A stretch of 64,000 nucleotides of DNA, taken from assembly GCA_028274465.1 (NCBI GenBank), contig CM051455.1, positions 56,252,738-56,316,737 on the forward strand. The letters are read 5' to 3'. The stretch's first letter is position 1. Each line of letters begins with the position of its first letter. Both the position numbers and the translations under genes were made by a program. This document shows, one piece after another, positions 32,918 to 45,800 of this stretch. This stretch comes from Plantago ovata (Eukaryota; Streptophyta; Magnoliopsida; Lamiales; Plantaginaceae). The notes beneath the pieces were generated by a model. It made no database searches and was not told the DNA's origin. It saw nothing but the letters and a program-made list of their open reading frames with translations.

Positions 32918-34300
32918 GGGAGGAAACAAGTAGTACATACTTTGACCTGCAGCTTACATACTTCAATTCTAGTCGAATCTGCAAGGTGGAATCTGTAATA
33001 TCAGCAGGAAAGAAACACGCATATAAGTACATGAGTTGTAAATTATAAGTGAAATTGTTGTTGTTTAAACACTCAGAACAACAAATAAACAGGAGTCTAG
33101 CTAGTATGCTGGCTGGTCTGTAATTCTGCACCAGCAGCGTTTTCTGTTTGTTGAATGTTGTGAGAAACAGATGTAAGAAATGTGTACATTATGTAATCCA
33201 TATTTTACATCAATAAAAGGAATCAAGTTCTGTATTATATCTGGCTTCCTCTGTATTGTAGTATACGATAACAGTTGCGTAAGTTAATTTTATGCAGAAG
33301 ACAGACATCAAGAGAGGCCTCTGTGTCTGTCTCGTTCGAGAAACCTTCACCTTCACATTGTAAAACTTCACATATTCACTTTATGCTAAACCTGACTCAT
33401 ATCCTGGTCCAATAAAACTTGACTTTGCCTTTCAGAAGATGCTTAGCTAGTTTGTGGTTTCACATTTAATTGCCATACTACTGGCTGTCAACAGATCAAG
33501 TCACCATGAAAATTAAGTAACCTCCTAAACTACAAGAGAACAACAGGCCAAAAAGAAAAAAGCTATTAGCTGAACAGCACAAGCTAACTGCCCATCAGCA
33601 CAGAAAGATGCCAAAGGCCAATTTTGTTCAGCTAGAGCACTCTAAATCTTCATCAGAAGCCGTCCAGACTCCAGAATATTCCGCTTTCTTGTTGTTGTCT
33701 CACAGCTCAACTTCTGAGAAAGTGATGACTAAACTCTCAGAACTCACTATTTTACTCTACTTGATCAAATAAATAATCTCATTTTCTATAATACGCAGTC
33801 TTTCCGAAGTTAAAGCAATGATTTAAACAGATTATAACAACCTTAAAACATGAAACTCAGAAAGGATCATTGTTGTTGGCTGGTTGCTTCATCAGAATTT
33901 GGAAGCATGTCTTCTGTTCCTATTTCCTTTTAGCTCAGTTGTTCTCTGTCCATATATATAGGCTGATAGTGCAATCTTTTAAATCTTGAAATGCAAACCA
34001 AATGCAACATCAGCTACAATACTTTGTCCTCAATCTTGACCAAGTTATCAAGAGAGCAAGTAGTAGAACTAAAACAATCAAAGATATCCTGCAATAAAGT
34101 CCTAATTGTATATTGTTTGATGGATGTCCATTCTATTAACATCCTGGACATCAAAACAATATGTGAAACAGCAAAATTTTTACAAACACATAAATTAACA
34201 TTAAGGTGTTCGTTTATGAATATACAGTAATCTAGGGAAAGTATAAAGAGTCATACAGATTGGCATTCCAAATGACTATCCCAAACTAAATTACAATCTC
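32918..34300. other. 3' region of the TBC gene and gene-free sequence
   Basis: The first 300 bp or so are likely 3' untranslated region (AATAAA-like words near 33213). After that no coding sequence is supported up to the COBRA-like gene. Confidence 0.4.
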
Positions 34301-34518
34301 TTCATCTGCTTGCTGCAGAAGTTGTATTCTCACGATAATCGCATCCATTTCAGCGGTTCATCATCCTCTTCGACGTACCTCCATTTTCAGCAAAACAAAA
34401 AGAGAAACAACTTAGAAAATGAATGAAAATGAAAGATTTGCATTTAAAAGTAATAATACTCCCTATACATACCATGGGAGGTGAATCAAGCATCATATTG
34501 GAAATTTGGACGAGTTCC

Positions 34519-36615
34519 TTAGTGTAAGTGAACTGTCAAGATCATGAAAGTAACAACAGCGAATGAAACTGCCGAAAGCAGACTAGAAGAAGATCGATGG
34601 GAACTACTCCGTTTAGGTAACTCTCTTGGAAGGGCACACTCCTCTCCGTTGAAGTACAGTTTTGTAGGGAATCCATCTCCATTTGCGATATTCAAACCAC
34701 GTATGTTTCTCTTCTTAAATGAGATAACTGTTTGCTGCTTCCCTGGAACAGGTGGGTCTCTAGCCGGATTCGTTCCATTCACCTCCCCAACTAAGTAATT
34801 CAGACCCTTAAGACCCTGCATGAAAATGGCCTTTTGATCAGGCAGGCTCGTCCCATTGAACGAGTATGCCTTTTCAAAACCAGGGAATGCCTTTTTGAGA
34901 ACTACTGCAGTGTACCAATCAGCATATGCATTGTCCTCCCAGTTAAACAACGTGACCCGAGCTGTCCATCCATCCTTATAATCTGAATCAATGTGCCAAT
35001 TTACGCTCACACCACAGTTGTCAGGACATGGCAACCTTCTTGGAAGGTGCCTGTTTTGCATACTCGCCAACGCTCTCGTTTGTGCTGTTCTATTCGCAAA
35101 AGGAACTAGAAGAGCACTAGTTGGAAGAGGAAGTGCGGCTGCATTTGCATCGCATCGTGCGTCCTCATCACAACCACAGGCACAAGTATTGCAAGGAATT
35201 GCTGAGTCTGAGTAGTAGGCCGAGTAGGAGACGCAGCATTTGTTCTCTCTGGGTTTTGGGCGGGTCATGTTACAAGTCACAAACCAACTAGCAATGGCAG
35301 AGGTTCTCGGGCCAGCACCTGAAGGATCGGGAAACTCTGTCGGGCTGACTCTCACCGGAGGTCCACACTTGTATTCAGGGCTGAGCCTGCCAGTGATTCT
35401 CCAGTTCTGAGGAGGGTTGAACGCTGTCCTGTTCAAATCAGGTGGGAGTTTGAACACTTCCATTTGGAAAATGGCCCTTGCTTTAGTCTCATTCATGGTT
35501 TTAGGCAAAAGGGTTCCATTCTTGCAGCAATACGGCAACCTACCAACCTTGTCGTCATTTTCTCTCTCAGCAGGAAGGTCAGCGATAATCGGGTGCTTTG
35601 CACAGCTCATTACATTGGTGAAGTCGAAATCCCTGTAGTACTGTCCTTGAGGACCATATATGCATTCAGAAGGATTCTTTTCGCGCGTGTAGGCTCCCCT
35701 CATGTCGTTGATGAACTCGTTCCTCATCCATTCCCATGTCAAATTCCATGGTTAAGACTGCCAAGTGGATGGTTGTTGTCTATTGTGACTTGGGCAGTAT
35801 ACCTGTTATCGTAAGCTCTAAGGACATCATATGTGAAAGCGAGATCACCATAACGACGGGGAAAGAATCTGGTTGGCTTTGCTTTCTTTTTCTTGAACTT
35901 TGGATCCTTCCTGCAACAGACATGCATGTACGTACCTGCACAAGTAGTCATTCATGTCCATTAGGCTGCTGCTTATGGATGGATGCATCAACAAGATGAA
36001 AACAGAAACATCTGCATGTACAAAATTTTATTTATTTATACCTGTGCGAGTGGCTGAAGGGCATTTATAGCCCTCATTGACAAGTTTGATGTTCCTAGGC
36101 ATCGGATTAACTCTCTCAGCTAGCCCAAATTGTGTTCCTTTGATATTGAACTGCACCTGCATTTGAGTCAAATCTGATGCAGTATCAATAGCAGTTTTCA
36201 AATCAGCCATCGGATACCCTGCAAATGTCGTCCCGTTCCTGCCAACCTGAATGGGGTAATCATCCCCATCGACAACTACAGCCCCGTCGACCGAAACCAG
36301 AAGCTCGTGATACCGGAACCCAATGTGCATCTGCCATGCTTTCACCTCGTCAGCCCCGGTATTCATGACCGTACCCATGGCTTGGAACGACCAAGCCTGA
36401 GCAGAGACGTTCCTAACATGAGGGTACGCCCTTTCACGACCCTGGAAATTGTAGGACAGGAAGACTCCATTGCAACTTTGTATTTCCTTAGGCTGGACCG
36501 GCGGGGTGTCAGGGGTGTCGTAATCTTGAGAACTACATCTCGAGATGGATAAAAACAGGACGAGGGCAATGCAGGATAACACGAGTGGAATTCGTGTTCC
36601 TGATTTCATCAACAT
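34519..36615 (-). CDS. COBRA-like GPI-anchored protein of the COBL7 group
   Basis: COBRA-like proteins sit on the outer face of the plasma membrane and affect cellulose deposition. Exons 36615-36042 and 35935-34519 join in phase 1 over a 106-bp intron. The start is set at MLMKSGTRIPLVLSC, which begins a signal peptide (VLSCIALVLFLSIS). The extra N-terminal domain typical of COBL7-11 proteins is present (CNGVFLSYNFQGRERAYPHV), followed by the COBRA domain (RRYGDLAFTYDVLRAY, DMRGAY, CCKNGTLLP) and the Cys-rich CCVS with CNTCACGC. The C-terminus has a Ser-rich omega-site region (RSSSHRSSSSLLS) and a hydrophobic tail for GPI attachment. One base appears missing near 35754: the frame stops after LGSLNHG, and the next frame continues NLTWEWMRNEF; one more base would give NHWNLTWEW. 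Total about 660 residues. Confidence 0.88.
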
Positions 36616-37204
36616 CGGGGGAAACTTGAGTGCTCGAATTTCGTTTTCCTTTCTTTCTTTTTTTCTGGGAGCTTGGAGGCCAGCTCTCGGTTTCAGATAT
36701 GAAGAACACCGATGCCCCGTGAAAGAGGACACGGTGCAGAAGGTGACAAAGAGGAGGAATGGTGATGACAGAATCTAAAGTAGAAAAGACAATAGAGATG
36801 TTAGGATGCAGTTTAAACTTGAGGCTTATATCAGTCGTACAATTTTGTATGAACTCTATTTCAACTGCTTTCTCTTCCTCAAGTTTCCACCTATTTTCAT
36901 GGGTTGTTTTATAACACAATACTATTTACATCAGGTTGTATAACGCAATACTATTTCATACATTTTCATGTAGAATCTTTCTTCTTTTAGAAACCTTTTC
37001 TGTATGTTGTAGTAGTTCTATATATACATTCTATATTATAACAGACTTGAAATACCTTTAGTAAATATTACAAGCAAGATCCATTCTATTATTAGAATCA
37101 TAACAAAATTGTCTCTACAACCTTATTATAGTATACAACAACCAACAACACAAACTTAAACAGAAACACAGTATGGTACAGACTTACAGATACCAATATA
37201 TCTT
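36616..37204. other. Upstream region of the COBRA-like gene; AT-rich, no gene
   Basis: It should hold the promoter and leader of the minus-strand COBRA-like gene. Nothing else recognised. Confidence 0.4.
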
Positions 37205-38590
37205 CAGAACATTAATTCTCACTACAGCCCCTTCTGTGTAAGAAACTCCACTGGAACTCGAACCAATATCCATCTTGAATGATCAACTCCTTCATCGCCT
37301 CAGCCTTGTCCTTAATAACATGATACCCTCCCCATTTCACCCTCTTGCTTGTACCTGAACCTGGTCCCCGGTTCATATACTCCCCATAATACAACATCTT
37401 CAATGCAAAATTCCCACTCCACTCTGCCCAACCTATCAACTTGGTCGCCGATGTATAATTGCATCACCACAGTCCTCGAATACTCATTCCAGGGCCGACC
37501 CAATTATGCTAGGAACAAACTTTTTTAACCGGTTCGAGATCAGCACTAGCCCTGATTTCACAATCTTGGATTGAATAAGTACCTGCAGGGATGTAGCAAT
37601 GAAGGAATAAAGTTTTGGGGGAAATGATTATCTTGAAATGTATGGGTGGCGAACTGATAAATAAATAGAAATATGTGACTTTGAAAATTTCTCATATCCC
37701 TGTATTCTGGTTTGGGTATGTTCGGCCTTGAGCTGGCGGTGGCTATGTTCTTCTGGCTTGTTATCGGTTTTCAGGCAATTAGATTGCATTTCTGGAACAC
37801 TGAGGCAGCATTACCGAAGATGAAGTTGACTATTCCAGTAATGTATCTATCTTGGTAGAAGTGGCGGAGAGAGTGCATGTAGAAAGTGTCCTGGTAAGCA
37901 TCTATGCGGCAGCGGTTGATGATTGATTTGTCTGCAGATGTCTTGGAGTATCTATAAATCCTTGTCCTACTGCAGCTGCATTTGTATATAAATGTTATTT
38001 CCCCTCGTTTCTTTGTTTCTGCTAACAAAAATTATTAATAACCAGTTTTGAAAAAGTTGACAGACAGTTGTTAGGTTAGCAAAAGATCAACACTTACCAA
38101 GAGTAGCAAAACTGAAGGTTGTGGATCCGTCAACAACGTTAAGACTTAAGATTACGAGTTATGATCGTCGAATCCATGCCATCACTGATTATCATCACGT
38201 TCTTCTTTCTCTTCCCAACTTCAACGTTATCCTTATAAGTTCCATTCGTCATATAGATAACATACTACGTCTTGCTCTTATCCGGTGCTGCTGCAATGGC
38301 TTCCTTAACCATCTTATATATAGTTCCCTGACCCATCTTTCGCCACCATCAGGTCAGCTGTTACCACATCAGCCGAGCGAGGCTGTATCAGTCTCCTATC
38401 TGCTGCATGAAGTGATCCAGGATGGCAATAATCCCACCAAAACATCCAAGGACCCCGAATCAGGCTCCTGGAATACCACAAAGAATAATTAAGGATATCC
38501 AGTGAGGACCTAGCTCTCAAGATCATGTCTTCAAGAACTCCCCTATTGGTTCTTTGCCTGCGACGTGGTGGTTCCATTTCAAATAGCTTT
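37205..38590 (-). pseudogene. Pectinesterase (pectin methylesterase) pseudogene
   Basis: Pieces of the catalytic domain occur in order on the minus strand: VMVAKDGSGNY-like (MVAKDGSGNY, 38320), then in other frames KEAIAAAPDKSKT, GTYKDNVEVGKRKKNVMIIS and GMDSTIIT (38150-38310), INRCRIDAYQDTFYMHSLR with FIFGNAASVFQKCNL (37780-37930), and LGRPWNEYSRTVVMQLYIGD with YYGEYMNRGPGSGTSKRVKW (37240-37500). Stops and frameshifts separate them, so no enzyme can be made. The pro-region is largely absent. Confidence 0.88.
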
Positions 38591-39812
38591 GATCGAGAAT
38601 GAGGTCAACTAAAAGGTTAAGTAGCACGAGACAGTTGGAGAGAGCCTCCTACTCGTTTCGGCCATTTAATTTAAGCGATATCCCGCTTCAAAAAAATAAA
38701 TTTAAGCGATATTTAGCTTTCACGGTCACCGAAATGCTAGTTTCATGTGATGTACCTGTAGCATGAAGAAGTTGTGTATAATACAACATCACCAGCAGCA
38801 TCATGTCGAAGTTTGTTAAAGCTTTATGGCACAAGTAGGAAGGTTTGGCAAATTGAACATTGTGGCTTGTTTGCGGTGAAAACTGGAGCGAGCAGCGAAG
38901 AAGAGGATTTTGCAACTAATTATAAAAATAAATCGTGTTGTATTTGTTTATTATACTTAATAAAAACATAGGAGTAGATGTTATTGGGTAAAATACACAC
39001 CATATATATGTTCTTGTCTTGATAAAAAAAAATCTTATATTTATATGTATATTTTTATTTTATTTTATAAAATATGTTCTTGTCTTGATAAAACATTCTT
39101 ATATTTATACGTATATTTTTATTTTTATTTTATAAAATTATGTCTCTCAACATATTTACTAATGTCATTGTATATCACTAGTACATTATAATACCCGTGG
39201 CCGTGTTCATGATTTTGTTAAAGACTCATTATTGGGTAATCAGATGTTATCCTACTAGTTTCATCATATTTTGTAAAAAGAAGAGTGCAAACCCGGAGAT
39301 TTGGCCTGTCTCGTCGACATTTTAGATCTCAATCGACATAGAGCTTGGAAACAGAGCAACCAGTTTTCCATTTATAACAACAAATAGTAAATCCATTGGG
39401 ATGATGTTTATGTGACTTGCTCCTGCAGTAAGTTCATATAAATTTATCTAATCAATTCACCAAAAACTTCAAAAACCATTTCCGCCATGATCAAATTTCA
39501 TCACTTCTTATTATCCAGATTTAGTACTCCTAGGCTCATCAGTCGCTCACAAATTATTAACAAGTACACTTGATTTGATGAAGGAACTTAAGAATGATTC
39601 AACAATCTCATTATTATTATTTAACTCCATTAATACTAAAAATAAACTTGTCAACATCACACATGACACGAATTGACAACCTTAGAGATAATTGTACTTT
39701 GCTGCGGACGGGACAATCACAAACAGAATTTTAACTAGGTTCAAATGAACTGACATAAAATGACGACACCATAAGAGGTTGAGAAGGCCACAATATTTAT
39801 GTGTACAGCAGA
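38591..39812. other. Gene-free sequence with a tandem duplication at 39010-39138
   Basis: A unit of about 65 bp containing TTCTTGTCTTGATAAAA and ATATTTTTATTTTATTTTAT occurs twice in a row at about 39010-39138. Otherwise AT-rich, no coding sequence supported. Confidence 0.6.
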
Positions 39813-40573
39813 TCAGAAACCATGAATCTTGATATGCTCCTTCTTAACAATTCCAGCCTGTTTTACAAACCAAAGAAGCATGTTAGACGAGCAAGTAAAT
39901 TGTTTTAATAGAAGTGCTACAGCATATAAATTTCGTGTATGAAGAGGAGTCATTTTCCTGTGTAGGAGTGATTAATACATGTTCAGTATATGTAGTAAGA
40001 AACAGTAATCACCTGAACAAGAAAGGCCGAGACGTTCTTCCTCTGATCACCTTGGAGTTGAATTACCTTTAAAAAGAATTAACCAAATCAATATGACAAA
40101 CCAACAAGAACACAACAGAAAGAGGGGTTAAAATCACTTGACTGGAGTCAAAACACACCTGGCCTAGTTCTGGGTCCTGAACAACAGTTCCATTGCAACA
40201 GAACTCTTTCTTTAGGTCCTTGAGGATTTTGTTATAGCTGAACTCTTTCTTCAATCCTTGCACAGTTGTTAGGCTTTTACGACCATTTCGTTGCTGAACG
40301 CGAATGTGAACGTAGTCCTTTGTCCCAGCACCAGAGTTCTCAGCATTTGCCTCAGCAAAGGGATCTACCAATAACATCAAATACACATACTTATCAATCC
40401 CAAAGACAACTCATAGCATCGCTTTCCATTTCATTCCTATCATAACTAATTTCTTTTTTAAAAATTTCAATAAACATAGCAACCAATTGACGACGGGGAG
40501 GGAGTATGTTAGGGTCGATAAGAAGATGAAGCATACCGAAGGTAGTAGGAACTTGAATGTCAAGATCAGACAT
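39813..40573 (-). CDS. Translation initiation factor eIF1 (SUI1 family)
   Basis: eIF1 sits on the 40S subunit near the P site and controls start-codon choice. Four exons (40573-40537, 40364-40159, 40066-40013, 39857-39813) join in frame to 113 residues, the normal plant length. The protein begins MSDLDIQVPTTFDPFAEANA, holds the SUI1 core (YVHIRVQQRNGRKSLTTVQG, KKEFCCNGTVVQDPELGQ, VIQLQGDQRKNVSAFL) and ends AGIVKKEHIKIHGF. No lesion. A non-coding first exon probably ends near 41284 (CGGATCAG then GTAAAT on the minus strand), with a leader intron between. Confidence 0.95.
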
Positions 40574-41660
40574 GAAACTGAGTTGATCTCGCTGGAGTGG
40601 TGTAGCAAACTAAACTCCTCTTAACAAGATTTAGATGATGCTCAGACCTGGATCGAAAGAACAAAAATTAAACATAATCGATATCACACTCCAATTCAAA
40701 TTTTCAAAATCAATACTACAGTACTACACAATCCAACAAAGCAGTCAATCAACAACAAAAACTCTTCTGCTACTGCAAGAGCACTCCAATTCAAATTTCC
40801 AAAATCAATACTACGCGATCCAACACATCACGGATACATTAACATCGATACACAAGGACAGAAACTAAATCAACACAAAAACTATCCTGCTACTGCAAGA
40901 CTATTATCTAAAATCAAAACAACTTGTAATCTCATTTGACCTACAGACGAATTTGTCAATACCTATGTACTCATCATCACAGAAATGATCTTCAAATAAG
41001 TTAATGATTCTATTCAATCAATCAATTATTCAAATCATCTCGATTTAAGGCTTTGAGATTCGAAAGCAACATAGGAAAGTGATGAAATCATAATTAATAC
41101 ACATCTAGAATCAATCAGCAAAGCATGAATTACTCGAGACATAAACTGAAAGCGAAAATTAGGGTTCGACTAATCAACTAACCAAGCCGATCGAAAATCA
41201 CGAAAAAGACGAACGAAGAGATGAAATCGGCAGTAATTGAACAGATCTATAAGGATCGGTGATGAAAGAGACGAAGAATTTACCTGATCCGGAAAGTAGG
41301 GTTTGATCGGAAGATAGGGTTAACGACGAAATACACAGAACCCCGATTTCGGATAAAGTCTAAGCAGCAACTGGATGAAAAAGGAAACAGAGATTATTTT
41401 GTTTTATATATACAGAGCAATAAATAATAGTACGAGTAAAGGAGTGTTTGTTTTTCAGAAAATATATGGCAATACTCACCTGCTTCGCAGCGTAGGTAGA
41501 GCTCGCTTCTTATTGGTTGAAGATGATACGTGGCGGCTGCTTATTTGTCTGGGGAAAAGAGACGGTTGCGTAGATTTTACGAGCTGACCCTTTCCTAAAC
41601 ATGGACCAGTTTTTTTTTTTATACTAAACACACATTTTTATTTTTATTTTAGATGAAAAT
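40574..41660 (-). other. 5' leader, leader intron and promoter region of eIF1
   Basis: No protein-coding content. A minus-strand splice donor at about 41283-41284 supports a non-coding first exon. Words of the type AACCCTA occur near 41300-41325, common in promoters of translation genes. Confidence 0.45.
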
Positions 41661-41663
41661 CGG

Positions 41664-41870
41664 TACTCCTTCCGATCCATAATAAACTTTCGAAGGTTGA
41701 CTTTTTTTCGAACTTTAACCACAAATTACTCATATATTACACATGTTTAGTATATAATAGACTTATATTATATTTTTTGAGTGTGTAATGTAGCAGTAAT
41801 TTGAGGTCAAAAGTTCGAAAAAAAAACAACCTTAGGAAGCTTATTATGAAACAGAGAGAGAAAAAAAGCT
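41664..41870. mobile_element. Stowaway-type MITE (fold-back)
   Basis: The left end reads CTCCTTCCGATCCATAATAA and the right end, inverted, CTCTCTCTGTTTCATAATAA. The two arms stay complementary inward: both contain TTTTTTTCGAACTTT and CAAATTACT, with TATTACAC near the centre. Length about 200 bp and a TA just before the left end fit Stowaway. The outer right end is less clear. Confidence 0.75.
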
Positions 41871-41929
41871 CAGCCAGGGTACAAAGCAGCAAAAGAGCAC
41901 AAGACAAAAACAAAGAAACGGAACTACAA

Positions 41930-42790
41930 GACATAACACACTTCCGAGTCTGTAAGGTATCAGACCGGAGAGGCGACTTTACGAGTAGGGAGTTGTGAGG
42001 CTTCCCTAGTACGAGTAGTAAATGTGGTGGTTGAGAGGTGTCAATGATGCTTACTGTTGAGGAGTAAATGAGGCCTTTATATACTTGTGACCTTTCAACT
42101 TCCGGTAGCGTAGGATCGCGACACGTGTACGGGTAGGATTGAGACCTTCCTCGGCCCAGGCCCATTAAGGAGGTCCATGGGCCTTGGCCCAAGGGAGCAA
42201 CCATGGCTGGTCGCTCAGGGTCCTCGTGCCTTCCTTGTACGTGGAAGGTGCGAGTAGTGTCCTGCTCTGTAACGCCCCAGATTTCAGAAGTTTAAAAGGG
42301 TTGAGAACGCTACTCATACCAACAAGGTGCACCTTTCTTTTCGGGAATCCACCTAGAAGAACTTCAGAGTTAAGCGTGCTTGCTCTAGAGCAATTCTAGG
42401 ATGGGTGACCCACTGGGAAGTTCCCGGTGCGCGCACGAGTGAGGACAAAGTGCGCGGATTAGAACCCGTGTTGGTCTGTGGGGCCAGCATATCACCCCGG
42501 AGAGCGCCCATGAGTAACCACGCCGGCCGGATTGGTCGGGTCGTTACATGCTCAGTTTCTGTCAAGGAGCGTTACCTTGACGTAAGGTCTCCTCGAGCCC
42601 GAGAGATGCTCCTCGAGCTCACTGGCAGCTTTGTCCTTGTGAGGAGCTTATTTTGAGGGTTGTCCTCCCAGTGATGGTCGGACCCTATGTTTGGTCAGTC
42701 CACACCTTAGTGACATACTTGGGTGTGGTCGTGCCCCTTGAGGGACGGCCTATGATGCTTTGTCGCGCTCTTAGACCGCTCCAGTTCGTA
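41930..42790 (-). mobile_element. LTR-retrotransposon LTR remnant, split by a Cassandra-type LTR
   Basis: On the minus strand it carries a promoter-like TATATAAAGGCCTCAT (inverted 42070-42084) followed by GC-rich leader-like sequence. Similar-composition GC-rich DNA continues on the other side of the inserted LTR at 42268-42548. The outer ends are not defined. Confidence 0.45.
42268..42548 (+). mobile_element. Solo LTR of a Cassandra-type TRIM carrying 5S rRNA sequence
   Basis: It starts TGTAACGCCCC, ends GGTCGTTACA and is flanked by the 5-bp duplication TGCTC (42263-42267 and 42549-42553). Length 281 bp. Positions about 42359-42425 match plant 5S rRNA, including AGTTAAGCGTGCTTG (box A region) and AGGATGGGTGACC (box C region) and TGGGAAGTTC. 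LTRs with embedded 5S sequence are the mark of Cassandra. The polymerase III control words appear largely kept. Confidence 0.85.
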
Positions 42791-42829
42791 CATGCGGACT
42801 GGACATATTTCAACACTAACAAACCGTAT

Positions 42830-45800
42830 TCCTGTTATACCAGAGACTCCAACAAGACACCACAAAACGTTCAAATTATGCACCATCCAAGCGAATCCTT
42901 ACACCCATTATCCATTCCCAGATATCATCATAATTACTGTAAGTAATACGCACAGGGAAGAGAGCCAATGCCCAGTATTTCCTGGCAAACGTACAGTCAC
43001 GAAGCACATGAAGAATCGTCTCAGATTCGTTCCAATAGATAGCACAAGAGGCAGTAGTGCTGAGATGTCTCCGCATGAACTCGGCCCCAACAGGTAAAGC
43101 ATGGTGGAAAGTGCGCCACAAAAAATGTTTAACCTTTGGAGGTATGCGGAGTCCATACAGAGTTCCATTTTCTAGCTAATGCTCTGGACGTCGATCCAGT
43201 TCTATTCTCAGTCGATCTTTGTCTAATGACCATTGTGAGTCTTTAGGAAGACTTGACTGAATAGACTCATGACTGATGCCATACTAACACATCCTGGTCA
43301 TTGATGCTAACTAAAGGAATTTTCAGTATTATTGCATCAATATCATCCTGCCAAAACAAATAAGTGAGTATAGGCAAGTCCTATTCATGGAGCTGGGGAT
43401 GAATCAAAAAGAAAGAGACAAAGGGCCTTCATTAAGTCAATTGGGGAAGTATTTTGCCTTAAAAAGACGACTCAAAAGAGTATGTGGTTGAGAAAAAATT
43501 CTCCAAACCTGTTTACCAAGCAAAGCCAAATTAAAGGCTTTAAGATCCCGAAAACCCAATCCTCCATCCCTTTTACTCAAACATAAAGTGTCCCAATTAA
43601 CCCAATGCATATTGTTCTGCTCCCCATTATTCCACCAAAACTTAGAGATTAAAGATTCAATTTCCTTCAAAAGGCTTTCTGGTAATATAAAACAGCTCAT
43701 AACATAATTTGGAATAGCTTGAAGAACAGACTTTATCATGATTTCTTTACCAGCTTTAGAAAGAGTTTTGCCTTCAAAGGATTGGATTTTTTTCCAAACT
43801 TTTTCCTTAACCACCCAAAAATCTCTTTTATACTTCTACCCATAGTCGTAGGTAGGCCAAGATACTTGTCATGCTTATCTACAACCTGGACACCCGATAT
43901 GTTCTCAATAATGGTTTTTGTAGCAGTAGGTACACTACGGCTAAAAACAACATTAGATTATTCCATATTAATAACTTGCCCAGAACCTAGGCTATACACA
44001 TTCATAACATTTTGAATAGCCTCAGCAGCAGTATCAGTAGCTTGACAAAAAATCATAGTATCATCAGCAAATAAGAGGTGAGAGATTTCCGGAGCACGCA
44101 AATTAATTTATATACCCTTAATATTACCAATAGAATTGGCGTGGGCAAATAAAGAACAAAGTGCTTCAGTGCAAAATAAGAAGAGATAGGGAGAAAGAGG
44201 ATCTCCTTGTCTAAGGCCTCCAGTAGGAGTAAAGGGACTCGACTCACTTCCATTTAAGATCAAGGCATAAGAAACTGAGCGAATGCACGACATAATACTG
44301 TTAACAAAGGGATCGTGAAAACCAAGCCTACTCATTGTTAGGAAACTTGTAATTTTGATGAGCAATTAACCATGCTAAATTAAGAAAAGTCCAGTAACTA
44401 GTACTCTTAAGGTCCATAGGAATTTAGAATTTTAAGGACATTGTAAAAGAGGAACGTTTGCTGAAGACTTAGAGTAGGTGCTAGATAGGTTAGTTTTACC
44501 GCTTATGATGTATCTTGTTTTCTGAAAAGAAATACAACCTATTGAAGCATTTGTTGATGATGTACTTTGTTTACACAAACAAACTATTGAAGCATTTAGA
44601 ACCGTTCAGAAACTTGAAGAATTCGAAGAATGAAGACTAGAAGATTTCTGAAGACTGGTATCTACAAAGGCACATGTTGCTCAGAAAGTGGAAACTTCAG
44701 CAACAACATTGCATAAGTGAAAATCTAAACGACAAAGTAGGTTGTGCTTGCTGAAACTGAGACTCACCACTTGCTGATGAACATTTGTGACCTTTTGCTG
44801 AAAGTACTTGCATTTGCGCTCCAACGTTACTGTTTGAATTTCATTCAAATGAACATTAAATGCAAAGCATGCACGCGAAGGACATGAAGACTAGAAGACA
44901 AATAAAGGACGCTGCTGAAAGTACAAAAGCAAGATAGTGACATCTTAAGGAACAAAAGCCTTAGAATTTGAATTTCAAACGGCTCCTTGATTCACTATAA
45001 ATAGAGGTCATCCGGCAAAGAGTTGAAGTGTGTCAACAACGTGATCAAACTCTCACTTGTGCTTAAACTCACATACTCTTCAAACACTCTTTACTGCCAT
45101 TGATCCGTTCCAAGACTTAAAACTTGAAAAAGCTACTTGTGAAGAAGTAGAATTTACACGGCTAAGAAATTAGTTAAGTGTTCTTTCTTTGAACAAGAAC
45201 AAGTCTTGACACCAGAAACAATCAAACTTGTTTACTGCAAAGTATTCAAAGTTTTGTTTCTTAGATTACTTGTTGTAACTGAATAAGTTATAATTAAGTT
45301 ATCTCATCCCAAACCTCTCTAACTGAAAATACACCCTTTCAGGCGTGATATTCAGGGGGAACTTAATCGAGCATAGTGTTGCTGATTAAAAGTCCCAAGT
45401 TTGGTGGAGAACAAGGTTTCGTTCTCTAGTAAGGTTGGAAACGAAGCAAGTGTGCTTTGGTTTCTGTTTGAATCGCTCTAGATAGGTGTTGTAAGGAACC
45501 TCAAAACTTGTCTTAGTGGATTCAGTCCTAGAAAGAACAAAGTGGATTAGTTGAGAGATTACGCCACTCTCAGATAGCACTATAAAAGTGTTTGTGTGAT
45601 TTACTTACTGCATTTAGTTTTAAGCAAAGCATATCTATCTGTACACAGTCAATCACTTCACTTGCTGAAACTATCACTTACTAACAAAGCACTTATTGTA
45701 TCAAAGACTTCCGCTCTCTGATTTTAAGTATCAGCAAAACTCGTTACTGAGAAGTAACTTGCGCTTGCTGAGAAAGTTAAGTATCAGCAAACTCATTACT

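Noticed and set aside
38121-38577. Plus-strand open frames over the pectinesterase region
   Set aside because: They are antisense to recognisable pectinesterase pieces.
42267-42553. A functional 5S rRNA gene
   Set aside because: Only part of the 5S sequence is present with several changes, and it lies within TG...CA ends with a 5-bp duplication, which identifies an LTR.
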